A DNA stretch of 43,932 nt from Halobellus captivus (GCF_007655485.1 NZ_VJXQ01000009.1:1-43932); one strand, 5' to 3'. Counted from the first letter of the stretch, positions 16,463 to 24,635 are shown. Notes: a model not told the origin generated them from the letters alone. Program-made: numbers and translations.

Positions 16463-18685
16463 ATGCGGAAACGCCGATGGGTCGTTCTAAAATTGACGGG
16501 TCTGCTCAAACCTATCTATCAGCGACTCGGCTTTTTTCCATACCTAGGGTCACTTCGCATCCAAACGTGGGGAAGAGAATCGAACAGCGATCAAAGCCGA
16601 GTAGACAAGCTGCGCACATTACTCAGTGATCGGCAAAACGCACTGATCCAGGCCCTCCTGCTATTTGTAGCAACCCTTCTCATCGCATTTGCAGTCGATG
16701 CCTCGCCCCTGACCGAACCCAGCTGGTTTGACATCGAAACTGTCTGGCAAGTCCACGCCACAATCATCGGCCTCAGCTTCGTCGTCCTCGTCTTTCTCCT
16801 CGAAATCGTATCTCGAAGCCGCTACGTCGAAGATGTCCTACAACAGTTCCTACAACGGTCACGTGTCCTCCCTATCCTGTTCTACTCACTGCTAGGAAGC
16901 GCAGCTATCGGCGTCCTGGTGCTGTACCCCGACCCGGTCAGAGACTGGGTCAGCCCCAATGTCCTCACCACGATCTTCGTCGTCACCATACTGGGAATCA
17001 TGTTTGTTTACGGGAAGGTTGCGAATCTCGCATTAACGGGACCAGCCGACGAAGACGCATACAACGAGCTAAAGAAACACATCTCGAAGAAAATTGAGGA
17101 AGACGTCGCGGTATACGAATACGACCAGAAGTTACAGGATAGTCTCCCCGACGGCGTTGAAACCGAGAAACCGCTGTACCCGTTGTACGGCAGACGAAAA
17201 GACTCGGTGACAGCGGATGACTTGGATCTTAACGGTACTGTCGCGGATATACACGTCTCGACCTTCGCCTACGCCGTCTCAGAACTTATCCGAATTGGTG
17301 AGCAGAACCGTGACCTAAACGACAGTGAAGAGGGCAGTGATGCCCAACCTGTAGCAGAGGATATCGAGATCCAGGTGAAGATCGGGGACAACCTGCAGGA
17401 GTTCTCATCAATACTGCAGATTAGCTCCAACGTATTCGATCCCGCGATGGAAAGCGTCTACCCAGTCTTAGCGACCAGTATCTTAACTCACCCCGGAGAG
17501 GGACGGGGCGACACGGTTCGGCAGATCCACAAGTACACTGATTTCATGGACAGCGAGGGGAAACGCATCGTCAGAAATGCCCAGACACGATCCTTCCTCC
17601 AGTTTTTAGAGCAGTACCAGGAAATGGTTCATCACGCGCTCCACGAGTTGGATGACGTGCGGTTCCTGATTGATGAGAACAGATACCTGAGTGCGGATTT
17701 ACCCTTTTACAACCTCGATCAGGTGCTATTCCGGGTGTTTGAGGAAGCACTGGAGGAAGTGAACCGCGAGTTCACGCACCACATCGTTGCCTTAGTCCAT
17801 GGCATCACAGGGATGACGGCTGAAATGGATCTTTACGGTGCATATCAACGGAATATGAAACTCTATTCTCGCTTTTATTTTGTGGTGAGACAGAGCCTCC
17901 TTCCAGATAATTTTGTGACCGAGATCAACGATGCGATCATCGAAGACCTGGGCTCCTCTGCCATGGCCGGGATGCACGCGGATTTTGAGAGCTTCGATGA
18001 GTTAGACGCATTTCGGATCGAGATCGAGAGCTACAGCGAGGTGGCGTTTCAGCAGGCTCACCGGATGTTCAAATACGCGTTTGAGAACCAGGATGGTCGT
18101 GCATTTACCAAGATTTGGACGGAGCTTGGTATTCCTCAAATGCATGAAAACGATGCTGTCCGTGGGACGGTGCGCCGTGAAAAGCAGGATATGCTGTTCA
18201 ATGCTGCTGCGATGACCTATGATATCGCTAAAGACGAGGAACGGTATCAGGATACGTTCAAGAAAATCTACAATCAGTGCGTCGTCAAAACGTACGGCGA
18301 TTTAGCGGAGCTGTTTGAGATCTACTTCCGGATCAAGGCCAAGGAGGGGATGCGTACCCGGTGGGGCAAGTGGAATCAGCAGGAACACGATATTATCCAG
18401 CAAGTCCGCGGCCGGTCATACTCGATCGAACCTGAGTACAGTTTAGCTGAATTCTATTGCTTCACGGGCATCATGACTGGGCATTACTCTGACGTCCGTG
18501 AGGAGAACCCGTTGAAGGGGAAATCGATAAGTGAGAATGACTTACGGGGGATTCGGACTGCTGTGAACGAGGTGAAGCGGAAAAAGCCGTTTATTGACCT
18601 TCGGCAGTATATTGGTAAGGATGACTTTGAGGATAGAGCCGAAGAGTTCCTGGAGTACCACAAAGACATCGTCGAGGATGGCTGA
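16463..18685 (+). CDS. 740-residue four-TM membrane protein, cassette cargo
   Basis: I do not recognise this family. A basic N-terminus (MRKRRWVVLK) precedes four likely membrane segments near residues 61-78, 97-115, 135-155 and 167-187. A large soluble domain of about 550 residues follows, charged and helical, with no nuclease, NTPase or protease motif that I can see. By the positive-inside rule the soluble part is probably cytoplasmic. Codon choice is less GC-biased than neighbours, especially after residue 450, suggesting recent arrival. It fills a transposon-like cassette and ends 21 bases before the transposase stump on the other strand. A membrane module with a large sensor or effector domain fits a defence or stress role, but only the carriage on a mobile cassette in a defence-rich region suggests it. 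Confidence 0.8.
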   Translation: MRKRRWVVLKLTGLLKPIYQRLGFFPYLGSLRIQTWGRESNSDQSRVDKLRTLLSDRQNALIQALLLFVATLLIAFAVDASPLTEPSWFDIETVWQVHATIIGLSFVVLVFLLEIVSRSRYVEDVLQQFLQRSRVLPILFYSLLGSAAIGVLVLYPDPVRDWVSPNVLTTIFVVTILGIMFVYGKVANLALTGPADEDAYNELKKHISKKIEEDVAVYEYDQKLQDSLPDGVETEKPLYPLYGRRKDSVTADDLDLNGTVADIHVSTFAYAVSELIRIGEQNRDLNDSEEGSDAQPVAEDIEIQVKIGDNLQEFSSILQISSNVFDPAMESVYPVLATSILTHPGEGRGDTVRQIHKYTDFMDSEGKRIVRNAQTRSFLQFLEQYQEMVHHALHELDDVRFLIDENRYLSADLPFYNLDQVLFRVFEEALEEVNREFTHHIVALVHGITGMTAEMDLYGAYQRNMKLYSRFYFVVRQSLLPDNFVTEINDAIIEDLGSSAMAGMHADFESFDELDAFRIEIESYSEVAFQQAHRMFKYAFENQDGRAFTKIWTELGIPQMHENDAVRGTVRREKQDMLFNAAAMTYDIAKDEERYQDTFKKIYNQCVVKTYGDLAELFEIYFRIKAKEGMRTRWGKWNQQEHDIIQQVRGRSYSIEPEYSLAEFYCFTGIMTGHYSDVREENPLKGKSISENDLRGIRTAVNEVKRKKPFIDLRQYIGKDDFEDRAEEFLEYHKDIVEDG

Positions 18686-18706
18686 ACGATATATCGGGCA
18701 GCTTAG

Positions 18707-18811
18707 TTAGAAAATCAAGAACTTCGAGGAGTATCGAGAGACAACCCGGCGTGCCAGATCGATTGCCTTCTCAGTGAAACGAAGAATTTGCGACTTCGGG
18801 AGGGCGTTCAT
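18707..18811 (-). pseudogene. N-terminal stump of IS5-type transposase
   Basis: From the ATG at 18811 the frame reads MNALPKSQILRFTEKAIDLARRVVSRYSSKF and then stops within three codons. This matches the opening of haloarchaeal IS5-family transposases, whose full length is about 270-300 residues, so roughly 90 percent is missing. The start lies 52 bases inside the right inverted end of the cassette, the expected spacing for an IS. The stump shows that the cassette derives from a normal IS in which most of the transposase was replaced. Confidence 0.78.
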
Positions 18812-18863
18812 CTCGTCGAATTCTCGGACGAACCTGTGACTCCCTGAGGAGTTCAACAGAGCC

Positions 18864-18871
18864 GTATTTCC
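18864..18871 (+). repeat. Right copy of 8-bp target-site duplication
   Basis: GTATTTCC directly abutting the right inverted end. Removing the cassette and one copy restores a continuous intergenic sequence between the TRAM and Orc1/Cdc6 genes. Confidence 0.8.
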
Positions 18872-18876
18872 TTGAA

Positions 18877-18977
18877 TTTCCGGAAAAACGACCAAGTAGA
18901 ATACAGCAGAATCGCCCTCAAGCGATACGATATCCACGTAGTGCCCGATTACGATTATTCGCTTTCCGGAAACGACC
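18877..18977. promoter_or_regulatory. Paired TTTCCGGAAA motifs (ORB-like or operator)
   Basis: TTTCCGGAAAAACGACC at 18877-18893 and TTTCCGGAAACGACC at 18963-18977, 86 bases apart, upstream of the Orc1/Cdc6 start. The palindromic core plus the downstream A/C-rich tail recalls haloarchaeal origin recognition boxes (GGAAAC followed by a GC-rich tail), but no long G-string is present and only two copies are seen. They may be a small Orc-binding origin or an autoregulatory operator. Confidence 0.45.
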
Positions 18978-18985
18978 CGACCATC

Positions 18986-18993
18986 CTTATATG
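18986..18993 (+). promoter_or_regulatory. TATA box of the Orc1/Cdc6 gene
   Basis: CTTATATG about 36 bases before the ATG at 19026, consistent with a leader of about ten bases. It lies just after the second TTTCCGGAAA motif, so a protein bound there would touch the promoter. Confidence 0.5.
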
Positions 18994-19025
18994 GCCTGCC
19001 GCAGAATCACTTTTGTACCGAATTC

Positions 19026-20054
19026 ATGATACGCGATGCTCGCGTTCTCCGCGCCGGGTTCGTCCCTCGGGAAGTCGAGCATCGCGACGCCGAAGTAAAC
19101 CACCTTTCCAGCGTCCTTGAGCCCATCACAAACGGTGAACCCGCCGACACCGCCATCGTCACCGGGCCGAGCGGCACTGGGAAAACCTGTATCTCACAGT
19201 TCGTCACCGAGCGCCTTCGTGAGGAGGTTCTCAACGTTGAAGCCACCTACGTCAACTGCTGGCGAAACTATACGCGCTTCCGGACGCTCTACCAGATCCT
19301 CGATGATTTCGGCGAAACCATCGATATCCACCGCCAGTCCACGCCTCACGACGAACTCATCGACCGACTCCAACAGTACGACGGGCCACGGACAGTTATC
19401 ATCCTCGACGAGGTCGACCAGCTCGAAGATCCGGGCGTTATCTACAACCTGCATAGCCTCCCGCAGTTCGCGGTTATCTGTATCGCCAACAAAGAAGAGG
19501 ACCTGTTTAGCCGCGTCGACGACCGCCTCGTGAGTCGGCTTCGATCCAGCGAACACGTCCGCATGGACAAGTACCACGACGAGCAGCTCCACGACATCCT
19601 CGATGCTCGCGTGAAAGGGGGGCTCGAACCGGACGTCGTCACGAATAACCAACTCGACCGCATTGCCGACGCCGCTGCAGGCGACGCCCGCCTCGCGATT
19701 GGCATCCTTCGGACCGCCGCGAGCAAAGCCGACCGCGAGAGCAGCGAGCGAATCACCGATGAGATCCTACTTGACTCGGCGGAAGATGCTCGCGCTCACA
19801 TCAAGCAGAAGAATCTCGACTCACTCACGCCACACCAGCGGATCGTCTACGACATCATCCGCGAACACGGGCCCCTCGGGCCGAGCGAGATCCATGATCG
19901 CTACATAGAGGAAGTCGAAGACTCGCGAACGAAACGGACTGTCCGGACGTATCTCTCGAAAATGGCGCAGTACAACCTTCTCGAAGCCGAGGGTACAAGC
20001 CGAGATCGGAAGTACTCGCTCGTCGATTCGACGGCTGCATCAGCAATCCAATAA
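19026..20054 (+). CDS. orc: Orc1/Cdc6 family replication initiator (first copy)
   Basis: A 342-residue AAA+ initiator. Walker A GPSGTGKT is at 47-54 and Walker B VIILDEVDQ at 123-131; sensor-type NKEEDLFSRVDDRLVSRLR follows near 157-175. The C-terminal 80 residues (LTPHQRIVYDIIREHGPLGPSEIHDRYIEE and on) are the winged helix that binds origin DNA. Length is slightly short for the family (usually 370-410) because the N-terminal extension is missing. Genes on either side are unrelated: a mobile cassette upstream and the Argonaute operon convergent downstream. Family assignment is secure; whether it still serves an origin is unknown. Confidence 0.92.
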   Translation: MIRDARVLRAGFVPREVEHRDAEVNHLSSVLEPITNGEPADTAIVTGPSGTGKTCISQFVTERLREEVLNVEATYVNCWRNYTRFRTLYQILDDFGETIDIHRQSTPHDELIDRLQQYDGPRTVIILDEVDQLEDPGVIYNLHSLPQFAVICIANKEEDLFSRVDDRLVSRLRSSEHVRMDKYHDEQLHDILDARVKGGLEPDVVTNNQLDRIADAAAGDARLAIGILRTAASKADRESSERITDEILLDSAEDARAHIKQKNLDSLTPHQRIVYDIIREHGPLGPSEIHDRYIEEVEDSRTKRTVRTYLSKMAQYNLLEAEGTSRDRKYSLVDSTAASAIQ

Positions 20055-20071
20055 GCCGCTGAGTTCTAGTT

Positions 20072-20097
20072 ATCGTATATGCGAAATCCCATACGAT
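20072..20097. terminator. Inverted repeat between convergent genes, possible terminator
   Basis: ATCGTAT (20072-20078) and ATACGAT (20091-20097) form a 7-bp stem with a 12-base loop in the 64-base gap between the Orc1/Cdc6 gene and the convergent membrane-protein gene, followed by TTTA. A bidirectional terminator is plausible but unproven. Confidence 0.35.
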
Positions 20098-20118
20098 TTA
20101 ATAGTCAATCAGGGCTTT

Positions 20119-21417
20119 TCAACCGAAGACAGGGGTAGATACGATGTTGAACATCGAGATCAGGAGGATTGCGATAAGACTTGCAAGGACTCCCAGTAGC
20201 ACGTTGCGGAACCGGTCATACCAACCCTGAACTCGATGGAATCGGCCTATCGTATCCAGCACCTGTATTAAGAATTCCATCTCGAAATAGCCGAAGACTA
20301 TGAGGTAGACGGCGGACAGTTCCGGCTGCAACGGCTGAAGATCGAACTGGGTCACTCCATCCGTCCAGAGCACGTACCCGACCAGTCCGATGACACCTAT
20401 GCCGCTCAATAATTTCAACCGCTCTTCCCGAACCCTTCGCTGCTCGAGCGTTTCGGTTTCGTCGACGAGATCGTCGTGGGCGTCACGAACCTGAGTATTT
20501 AGGTTGGATTCAGTGAGTACTAGTATTTCGTCTTCGCTGCGACCAATCACGCGGTCCAGAAACGTGAGCCCCTCGATACTGGGTGTGTGACCCGGGTTCT
20601 CGGGCCCATTGTGAAGTATATTCCCCTGGTCGTACTGGGAGTATAGCTGTTGCCACGCGTTGCGGCGCAAGTCGTCAATGACCGCGGTCGCTGCTCCAGT
20701 CTCCACCTGTCCGGCGATCTCAGTCCAGTATGTCTCGATGAACCATAGAAGAGGGAACAGGTCACTGACGTCCAATTCCGCGAGATCGATCTGCTGGAGT
20801 TCGGTGCGGACCGCCTCGCACACCGCGGGGTCGTATCCGGAGCGTTCCAAGCGGACGGGTTCAAGATAGGCCAACCACACTACGTCCGGCCACTCCGAAT
20901 CCCGGTGGTCGTGGAGCAGCGTTTCGAAGAAAGTGTCGTACTCCTTAACCCATCCAAGTGTTCGGATCCCCACCCAGGCACAGTACACATACAGCGGCGT
21001 CCCGAAAAACTGGAGCTCAGGATCTTTGATTCGCTCCCCTGACCGGCGTTTATACTCCTTGACCTCCTGTTCTATCTCCCGTTTGAATACATCCATCACC
21101 TCCTCGGAAATACCTCGGTCGTCCGGGCGGTCAGCCAAATACGTCGCAATCAATCCCAGCGCCGCGATCGTTGACTGCGGAACCCGGTCGAACGCCTGGT
21201 CGGCCACCCACCGCTCCAACTCGTCATCGATCTGCGTCAACTGATCCCCTGCATCTTCGTGCGTCTGCAGGGCCCGCCCGACACATGCTGTCGCCAACGC
21301 ACTCCCGTACCATCCAGGTCGCTCCCGATGAGGGTCGTACTGATCGTGAACCGCACGGTGCAGCAGCAGTTTCAGGTCGGTAGCTTCACTGGCACCGCCA
21401 TTGGTCACAGGAACCAT
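20119..21417 (-). CDS. Three-TM protein in the Argonaute operon, candidate effector
   Basis: A 432-residue protein, last in the Argonaute operon. Residues 1-300 are soluble, helical and repeat-like with many Trp and Tyr residues (WYGSALATACVGRAL, YVYCAWVGIRTLGW); a coiled segment with many Glu/Arg covers 300-333. Three membrane segments close the chain near 335-351, 367-385 and 405-426. Its start overlaps the end of the PIWI gene by 13 bases, so production is coupled. The plan, a soluble domain followed by C-terminal membrane helices, resembles the membrane effector Aga2 of the Sulfolobus islandicus short-Argonaute system; I claim architecture, not homology. A role in depolarising or permeabilising the membrane on guide-directed activation is inference. 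Confidence 0.65.
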   Translation of the reverse strand: MVPVTNGGASEATDLKLLLHRAVHDQYDPHRERPGWYGSALATACVGRALQTHEDAGDQLTQIDDELERWVADQAFDRVPQSTIAALGLIATYLADRPDDRGISEEVMDVFKREIEQEVKEYKRRSGERIKDPELQFFGTPLYVYCAWVGIRTLGWVKEYDTFFETLLHDHRDSEWPDVVWLAYLEPVRLERSGYDPAVCEAVRTELQQIDLAELDVSDLFPLLWFIETYWTEIAGQVETGAATAVIDDLRRNAWQQLYSQYDQGNILHNGPENPGHTPSIEGLTFLDRVIGRSEDEILVLTESNLNTQVRDAHDDLVDETETLEQRRVREERLKLLSGIGVIGLVGYVLWTDGVTQFDLQPLQPELSAVYLIVFGYFEMEFLIQVLDTIGRFHRVQGWYDRFRNVLLGVLASLIAILLISMFNIVSTPVFG

Positions 21418-22715
21418 GGTCGGTCCTGCAGCCGGTCATTCACGAGCTGGTTCGGATTCAGCGAGATGACTTTCTCGCGGGCTAGGTATTGGCTGGCCTC
21501 GAACAGCTCCGCAATGTCCTTAGCGTACCGAAGCGTAATCGGGGTGCCAGCCCCCATCTGGTCCTTCCAGTAGACCGAGCACAGCGAGAACGTGTTCTGC
21601 GCCAGTCCGACCATATCGTCCCGCGTAATCTCCTCTATGCCTTCGACCCGCATGGCAATCGGTGAGGCTGAGCCGTTACGGAATCGTTTGCGGCCATCGG
21701 TCACGACAAGGCCCTTGTTGTACCCGGTCTGGAGGAACCAGCCTGGCTCCGGCAGCCCGGATGAATGGTTCGGGTCGTGGGTCTTGTACGGGTGGGTCGT
21801 GTTCAGGTGGAGCAGTACGACCTCGGTGTTGTCGTATTCGTCCTCGATCTTGCGGCGAGCCGACCGCTCCGTATCACCGATGCGCTCCGGCGTGTGGATA
21901 ATGATTCTACGGGGTGGCTGCTCGCGCTTGACGTACTCATCGACTACGTTACAGATGGTGTCGGTGAGTTTCGTTTCGAGTTCGCTGACATCGCCTCCGG
22001 AGGTCTCCGAGTCGAACCAGAAGAAAGAGCCGTTGCTTTGGTAGGCCGCGGCGAACCCCAGCGTCCGTTCGAGGGAGCCGTGTTTCTCGGGCTGGTAGTA
22101 GCTACGGCCAATTCCGACAACGAGATCCGCGTTATACCCGGTTTCTTCAACACCCCACGGCTTGCCGCCGAGCTTCGCATAGATTTGGCATACCGTGTTG
22201 ACGATGGCGTATTTCAGGTCGTAGTCGTCCTCGATGTTCCCGACCCTCATCATCTGAGTAGGGATGCCCTGTTCGGTCAGTTTCGCTTTCGCTATCCAGT
22301 ACGGCGACACCTGACCGAGCCGTTTCATCCGCTCTGCAGTCAGGAAGATGGCGACGCCGTCAAGGTTGCGGCGGACCACCTCTTCCGCCGCCTCCTTGTA
22401 GTTGGCCACGCTGTCACCCTCCATCTCCAGGCCATTGATTGTGATTTCGTCCAGTTTGAAAAACCGTTCAAACCCGCCACCGAAATACTCGTAGCCGTTT
22501 TTCAGGACGTTGATCAAGCGTTCCCCTTCGGATTGCCACTGCTCGGGGTAGACGACAGTGAGGGTGGAGCCGTCGATCCAGTCGTTGTGCTGGGAGTCGA
22601 GCGGTCCATACCGGGAGAGGCCCTTGCCGACGTTACCGTGGGTGGCGCTCGGCGACCCGTAATCGAAGCGGTGGGTCGGGTCTTCCAACTCCTCTATGTT
22701 GAGTCGTAGTGCCAT
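21405..22715 (-). CDS. MID-PIWI Argonaute protein, probably catalytically inactive
   Basis: A 436-residue protein with the features of a prokaryotic Argonaute lacking the N and PAZ half. The MID-type segment YWIAKAKLTEQGIPTQMM (139-156) matches the 5'-phosphate pocket pattern Y, K, Q. The PIWI fold follows: IVNTVCQIYAKLGGKPW (171-187), ADLVVGIGRSY (196-206), FAAAYQSNGSFFWF (221-234), RRIIIHTPERIG (269-280), and the closing strand PITLRYAKDIAELF (392-405). The first catalytic Asp of the DEDX set is replaced by Gly203 (GIG for GID), and the usual RDG is HTP, so cleavage is unlikely. It begins six bases after its partner's stop. Such inactive short Argonautes act as guide-directed sensors that switch on a partner. 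Confidence 0.8.
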   Translation of the reverse strand: MALRLNIEELEDPTHRFDYGSPSATHGNVGKGLSRYGPLDSQHNDWIDGSTLTVVYPEQWQSEGERLINVLKNGYEYFGGGFERFFKLDEITINGLEMEGDSVANYKEAAEEVVRRNLDGVAIFLTAERMKRLGQVSPYWIAKAKLTEQGIPTQMMRVGNIEDDYDLKYAIVNTVCQIYAKLGGKPWGVEETGYNADLVVGIGRSYYQPEKHGSLERTLGFAAAYQSNGSFFWFDSETSGGDVSELETKLTDTICNVVDEYVKREQPPRRIIIHTPERIGDTERSARRKIEDEYDNTEVVLLHLNTTHPYKTHDPNHSSGLPEPGWFLQTGYNKGLVVTDGRKRFRNGSASPIAMRVEGIEEITRDDMVGLAQNTFSLCSVYWKDQMGAGTPITLRYAKDIAELFEASQYLAREKVISLNPNQLVNDRLQDRPWFL

Positions 22716-22721
22716 CTATGT

Positions 22722-23717
22722 CTATTCTCCTCTGAGTTTGATCGGGTCGGTGTCAAACTCGACCGTTTGTCCGTTCGGTAACGGGAACTCACCGCCAATC
22801 TCTGCGACGACTTCCCGCAACTGGTCGTGCTCGTATTTTGCCCGCTTGTCCCGATCCGCGTGGCTCGGCATGTCAACCGCTTTCCGTGGGATGTCCCGGG
22901 CGATGTTCTTATAGCGGTTGCCGTGTTTGTCGACCGTCCACTCCTTGATGTTCTCGTAGTTGGCTTCGATGGCCACCCGGTCGGCTGGCGGATTCTTGTC
23001 GATTCCGTCAAGGTGGTCGGCTAACGCGACAAATGGGGTGTCGTCGCTGTCGCTGTACCGACATGCTTCACCACCATCGGTGAACGCGTCGAACTGGCCG
23101 ATTGCCCGTGTCTCCCCGTGGAATGTACAATCCTCATGGGGGCAGTCGCTTGGACAGTTCATCCGCAGCCAGTAATCCGTCTCGTTGACGCCGTCCAGCA
23201 CCTCGTCAAGCGGCTTCGTGAAGTGGTTCGTACTCCTCGGATTCAACACAAGGCCGACATACGGGCCGTGACCGGGCAGGTCCCAGTACTGGGACCGAAT
23301 CTGTAACCCGGAATGCACGTCAAGCCCGTCGACTGGACTGTACCGCGACTCAGGATCGAATAATCGGTCCACCCGGTTGAGGGCGACTTCCGTTTGGTCT
23401 TCTTGTAGGGGTAGCCACCCGTGTTCGTCGATTAAGTACCGGATGAACCCATACTTGCAGAGGTTCGCGTATGGCCCCAGGAATTCCATTGGGTCCACTG
23501 TTCGCTGTTCAAACCCTGTCAGGAACTCGTCGTCGAGTTTTTCACGGCCCTCTTGGTTCAGAGGGTACGCGACAGCGGGCGGGGTCCGAAACGAGACGGC
23601 AAATGAATCGAACCGTTCGTTCAGTTGCTGGGGGGTGGAGTTATCTTTAGTCGGGTACCTCCAGATGCGAAGATCCTTCGCTTGGAGTTCACATCCGAAG
23701 ATATTCAGATCCAGCAT
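22722..23717 (-). CDS. Argonaute partner with N/PAZ-side-like (APAZ-type) region
   Basis: A 331-residue protein encoded immediately before the PIWI gene. The opening FGCELQAKDLRIWRYP and a middle section GLQIRSQYWDLPG then YVGLVLNP (about 135-160) resemble the N, linker and PAZ-side strands of long Argonautes, the part missing from the downstream PIWI protein and supplied by APAZ partners in short systems. A cysteine/histidine cluster CPSDCPHEDCTFH near residue 190 could bind zinc. No TIR, SIR2 or nuclease domain is present, unlike SPARTA or SPARSA partners. Gene order and a six-base gap argue for a two-chain Argonaute. The homology is a pattern judgement and needs structural comparison. Confidence 0.6.
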   Translation of the reverse strand: MLDLNIFGCELQAKDLRIWRYPTKDNSTPQQLNERFDSFAVSFRTPPAVAYPLNQEGREKLDDEFLTGFEQRTVDPMEFLGPYANLCKYGFIRYLIDEHGWLPLQEDQTEVALNRVDRLFDPESRYSPVDGLDVHSGLQIRSQYWDLPGHGPYVGLVLNPRSTNHFTKPLDEVLDGVNETDYWLRMNCPSDCPHEDCTFHGETRAIGQFDAFTDGGEACRYSDSDDTPFVALADHLDGIDKNPPADRVAIEANYENIKEWTVDKHGNRYKNIARDIPRKAVDMPSHADRDKRAKYEHDQLREVVAEIGGEFPLPNGQTVEFDTDPIKLRGE

Positions 23718-23742
23718 TACTCCCGGATTGGTAGACAGTTGC

Positions 23743-23752
23743 CTAATAAGTT
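23743..23752 (-). promoter_or_regulatory. TATA box of the Argonaute operon
   Basis: ACTTATTAGG on the minus strand, centred about 30 bases before the ATG at 23717. Just upstream stands CTGTTAAACAG (23764-23774), a short palindrome that could be an operator. The operon therefore appears to have its own promoter, separate from the PIN/Panacea pair. Confidence 0.5.
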
Positions 23753-23813
23753 CCCGTTATGTGCTGTTAAACAGTCATAGCATAATCTTCTCAGGAAACC
23801 CCTCGGACTTAGG

Positions 23814-24635
23814 CTACAGAGAAGCGTCTGGGGCTTCGTCCCGCAGATAGATCACACGGAGTCCGGTGATCGCATCGATCTCCTGGCGGCTGTTGTAGAT
23901 GCCTGGTTCACCGTATACGACCTCGCCTTCCTCGTCTCGAATGATCTTGCCATCCTCGTCTCGGTAGGCGTCGCCCTTATCTCCGGTCAGCACGGTATGG
24001 AGCACGCCTTTCTCGTTCATGTGATGGGCATCGCAGACGATCTCGACGTCCATATTATCAGACAGCACCGTATCAACCTGATTTTTGACGCTGGAGTAGT
24101 CCTTGTCTCGGGGCGGGCCGAGCCGGATGTTGTCCCGCAAAATATCTTTCTTCTTTCTGGCGTCGCGGAAGTAGAACCGGATGAACTCCTTCTCGACCTG
24201 CCGGGCATGCTCCGGGGTGACCTCCCAGTCTCGCTTGTCCAGTTCGCGTTCGAAGAAGGTGCGAACGATGTCTTCTGCCCACTCACCGATCTCGAATTCC
24301 CGGGTGAACCGCGTGACGACGTCATCGAGCTCGATTTTCTGATCACTATCCTCCATGTCAAGTAGCCAGTCCTCGAACTCGAACCGCTTATCACGGAACT
24401 CCGACAGTAGGGCGTTGAACTTGCCCTGTTCCGCACTCCAGGTCAGATCGCGGCCATCCGGCGGTGGATAGTCCTCGTCCTGCGCGGTATCCTTGTTGCA
24501 GTATTCGAACAGCACGGCCTCCCCGATGTACAGGGCGTTACCCGAGTCGAACCAGCGAGTGGCGTCATTGTTCCACCAATCCAGGAACAACGTATACCCG
24601 AGCAGTAAATTGGTATCGGCATGGAACCGTGGCAT
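23814..24635 (-). CDS. PIN-domain-like nuclease
   Basis: A 273-residue protein opening RFHADTNLLLGYTLFLDWW, typical of PIN domains with the first metal ligand at D7. Other acids in plausible order are E39 (IGEAVLFEY), D202 (EIVCDAHHMNE) and D219 (VLTGDKGD). A helical insertion of about 150 residues sits between the two halves, making it roughly twice the length of a VapC toxin. The C-terminus (DAITGLRVIYL) ends in the expected last strand. PIN domains cut RNA, often tRNA or mRNA. It starts six bases after the Panacea-like gene and ends 96 bases before the Argonaute operon. Confidence 0.7.
   Translation of the reverse strand: MPRFHADTNLLLGYTLFLDWWNNDATRWFDSGNALYIGEAVLFEYCNKDTAQDEDYPPPDGRDLTWSAEQGKFNALLSEFRDKRFEFEDWLLDMEDSDQKIELDDVVTRFTREFEIGEWAEDIVRTFFERELDKRDWEVTPEHARQVEKEFIRFYFRDARKKKDILRDNIRLGPPRDKDYSSVKNQVDTVLSDNMDVEIVCDAHHMNEKGVLHTVLTGDKGDAYRDEDGKIIRDEEGEVVYGEPGIYNSRQEIDAITGLRVIYLRDEAPDASL

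Larger units (their letters stand above)
16279..18863. mobile_element. Mobile insertion cassette: IS ends, 8-bp TSD, cargo gene
   Basis: The segment begins with GGCTCTGTTGAA (16279-16290) and ends with its exact inverse TTCAACAGAGCC (18852-18863). Immediately outside both ends is the same 8-base word GTATTTCC (16271-16278 and 18864-18871), a target-site duplication. Just inside the right end is the start of an IS5-type transposase, cut off after about 30 residues; the rest of the 2585-bp element is occupied by a 740-residue membrane-protein gene. The element is therefore non-autonomous, with cargo in place of most of the transposase, and would need transposase from a related IS elsewhere in the genome. 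Confidence 0.85.

Noticed and set aside
18864-18871. GTATTTCC as a chance repeat rather than a target duplication
   Set aside because: The two copies abut the perfect 12-bp inverted ends exactly on both sides and a transposase start lies just inside; chance is unlikely.
21765-22709. 314-codon open frame on the plus strand
   Set aside because: Antisense shadow of the PIWI gene; repetitive valine- and arginine-rich translation typical of such shadows.
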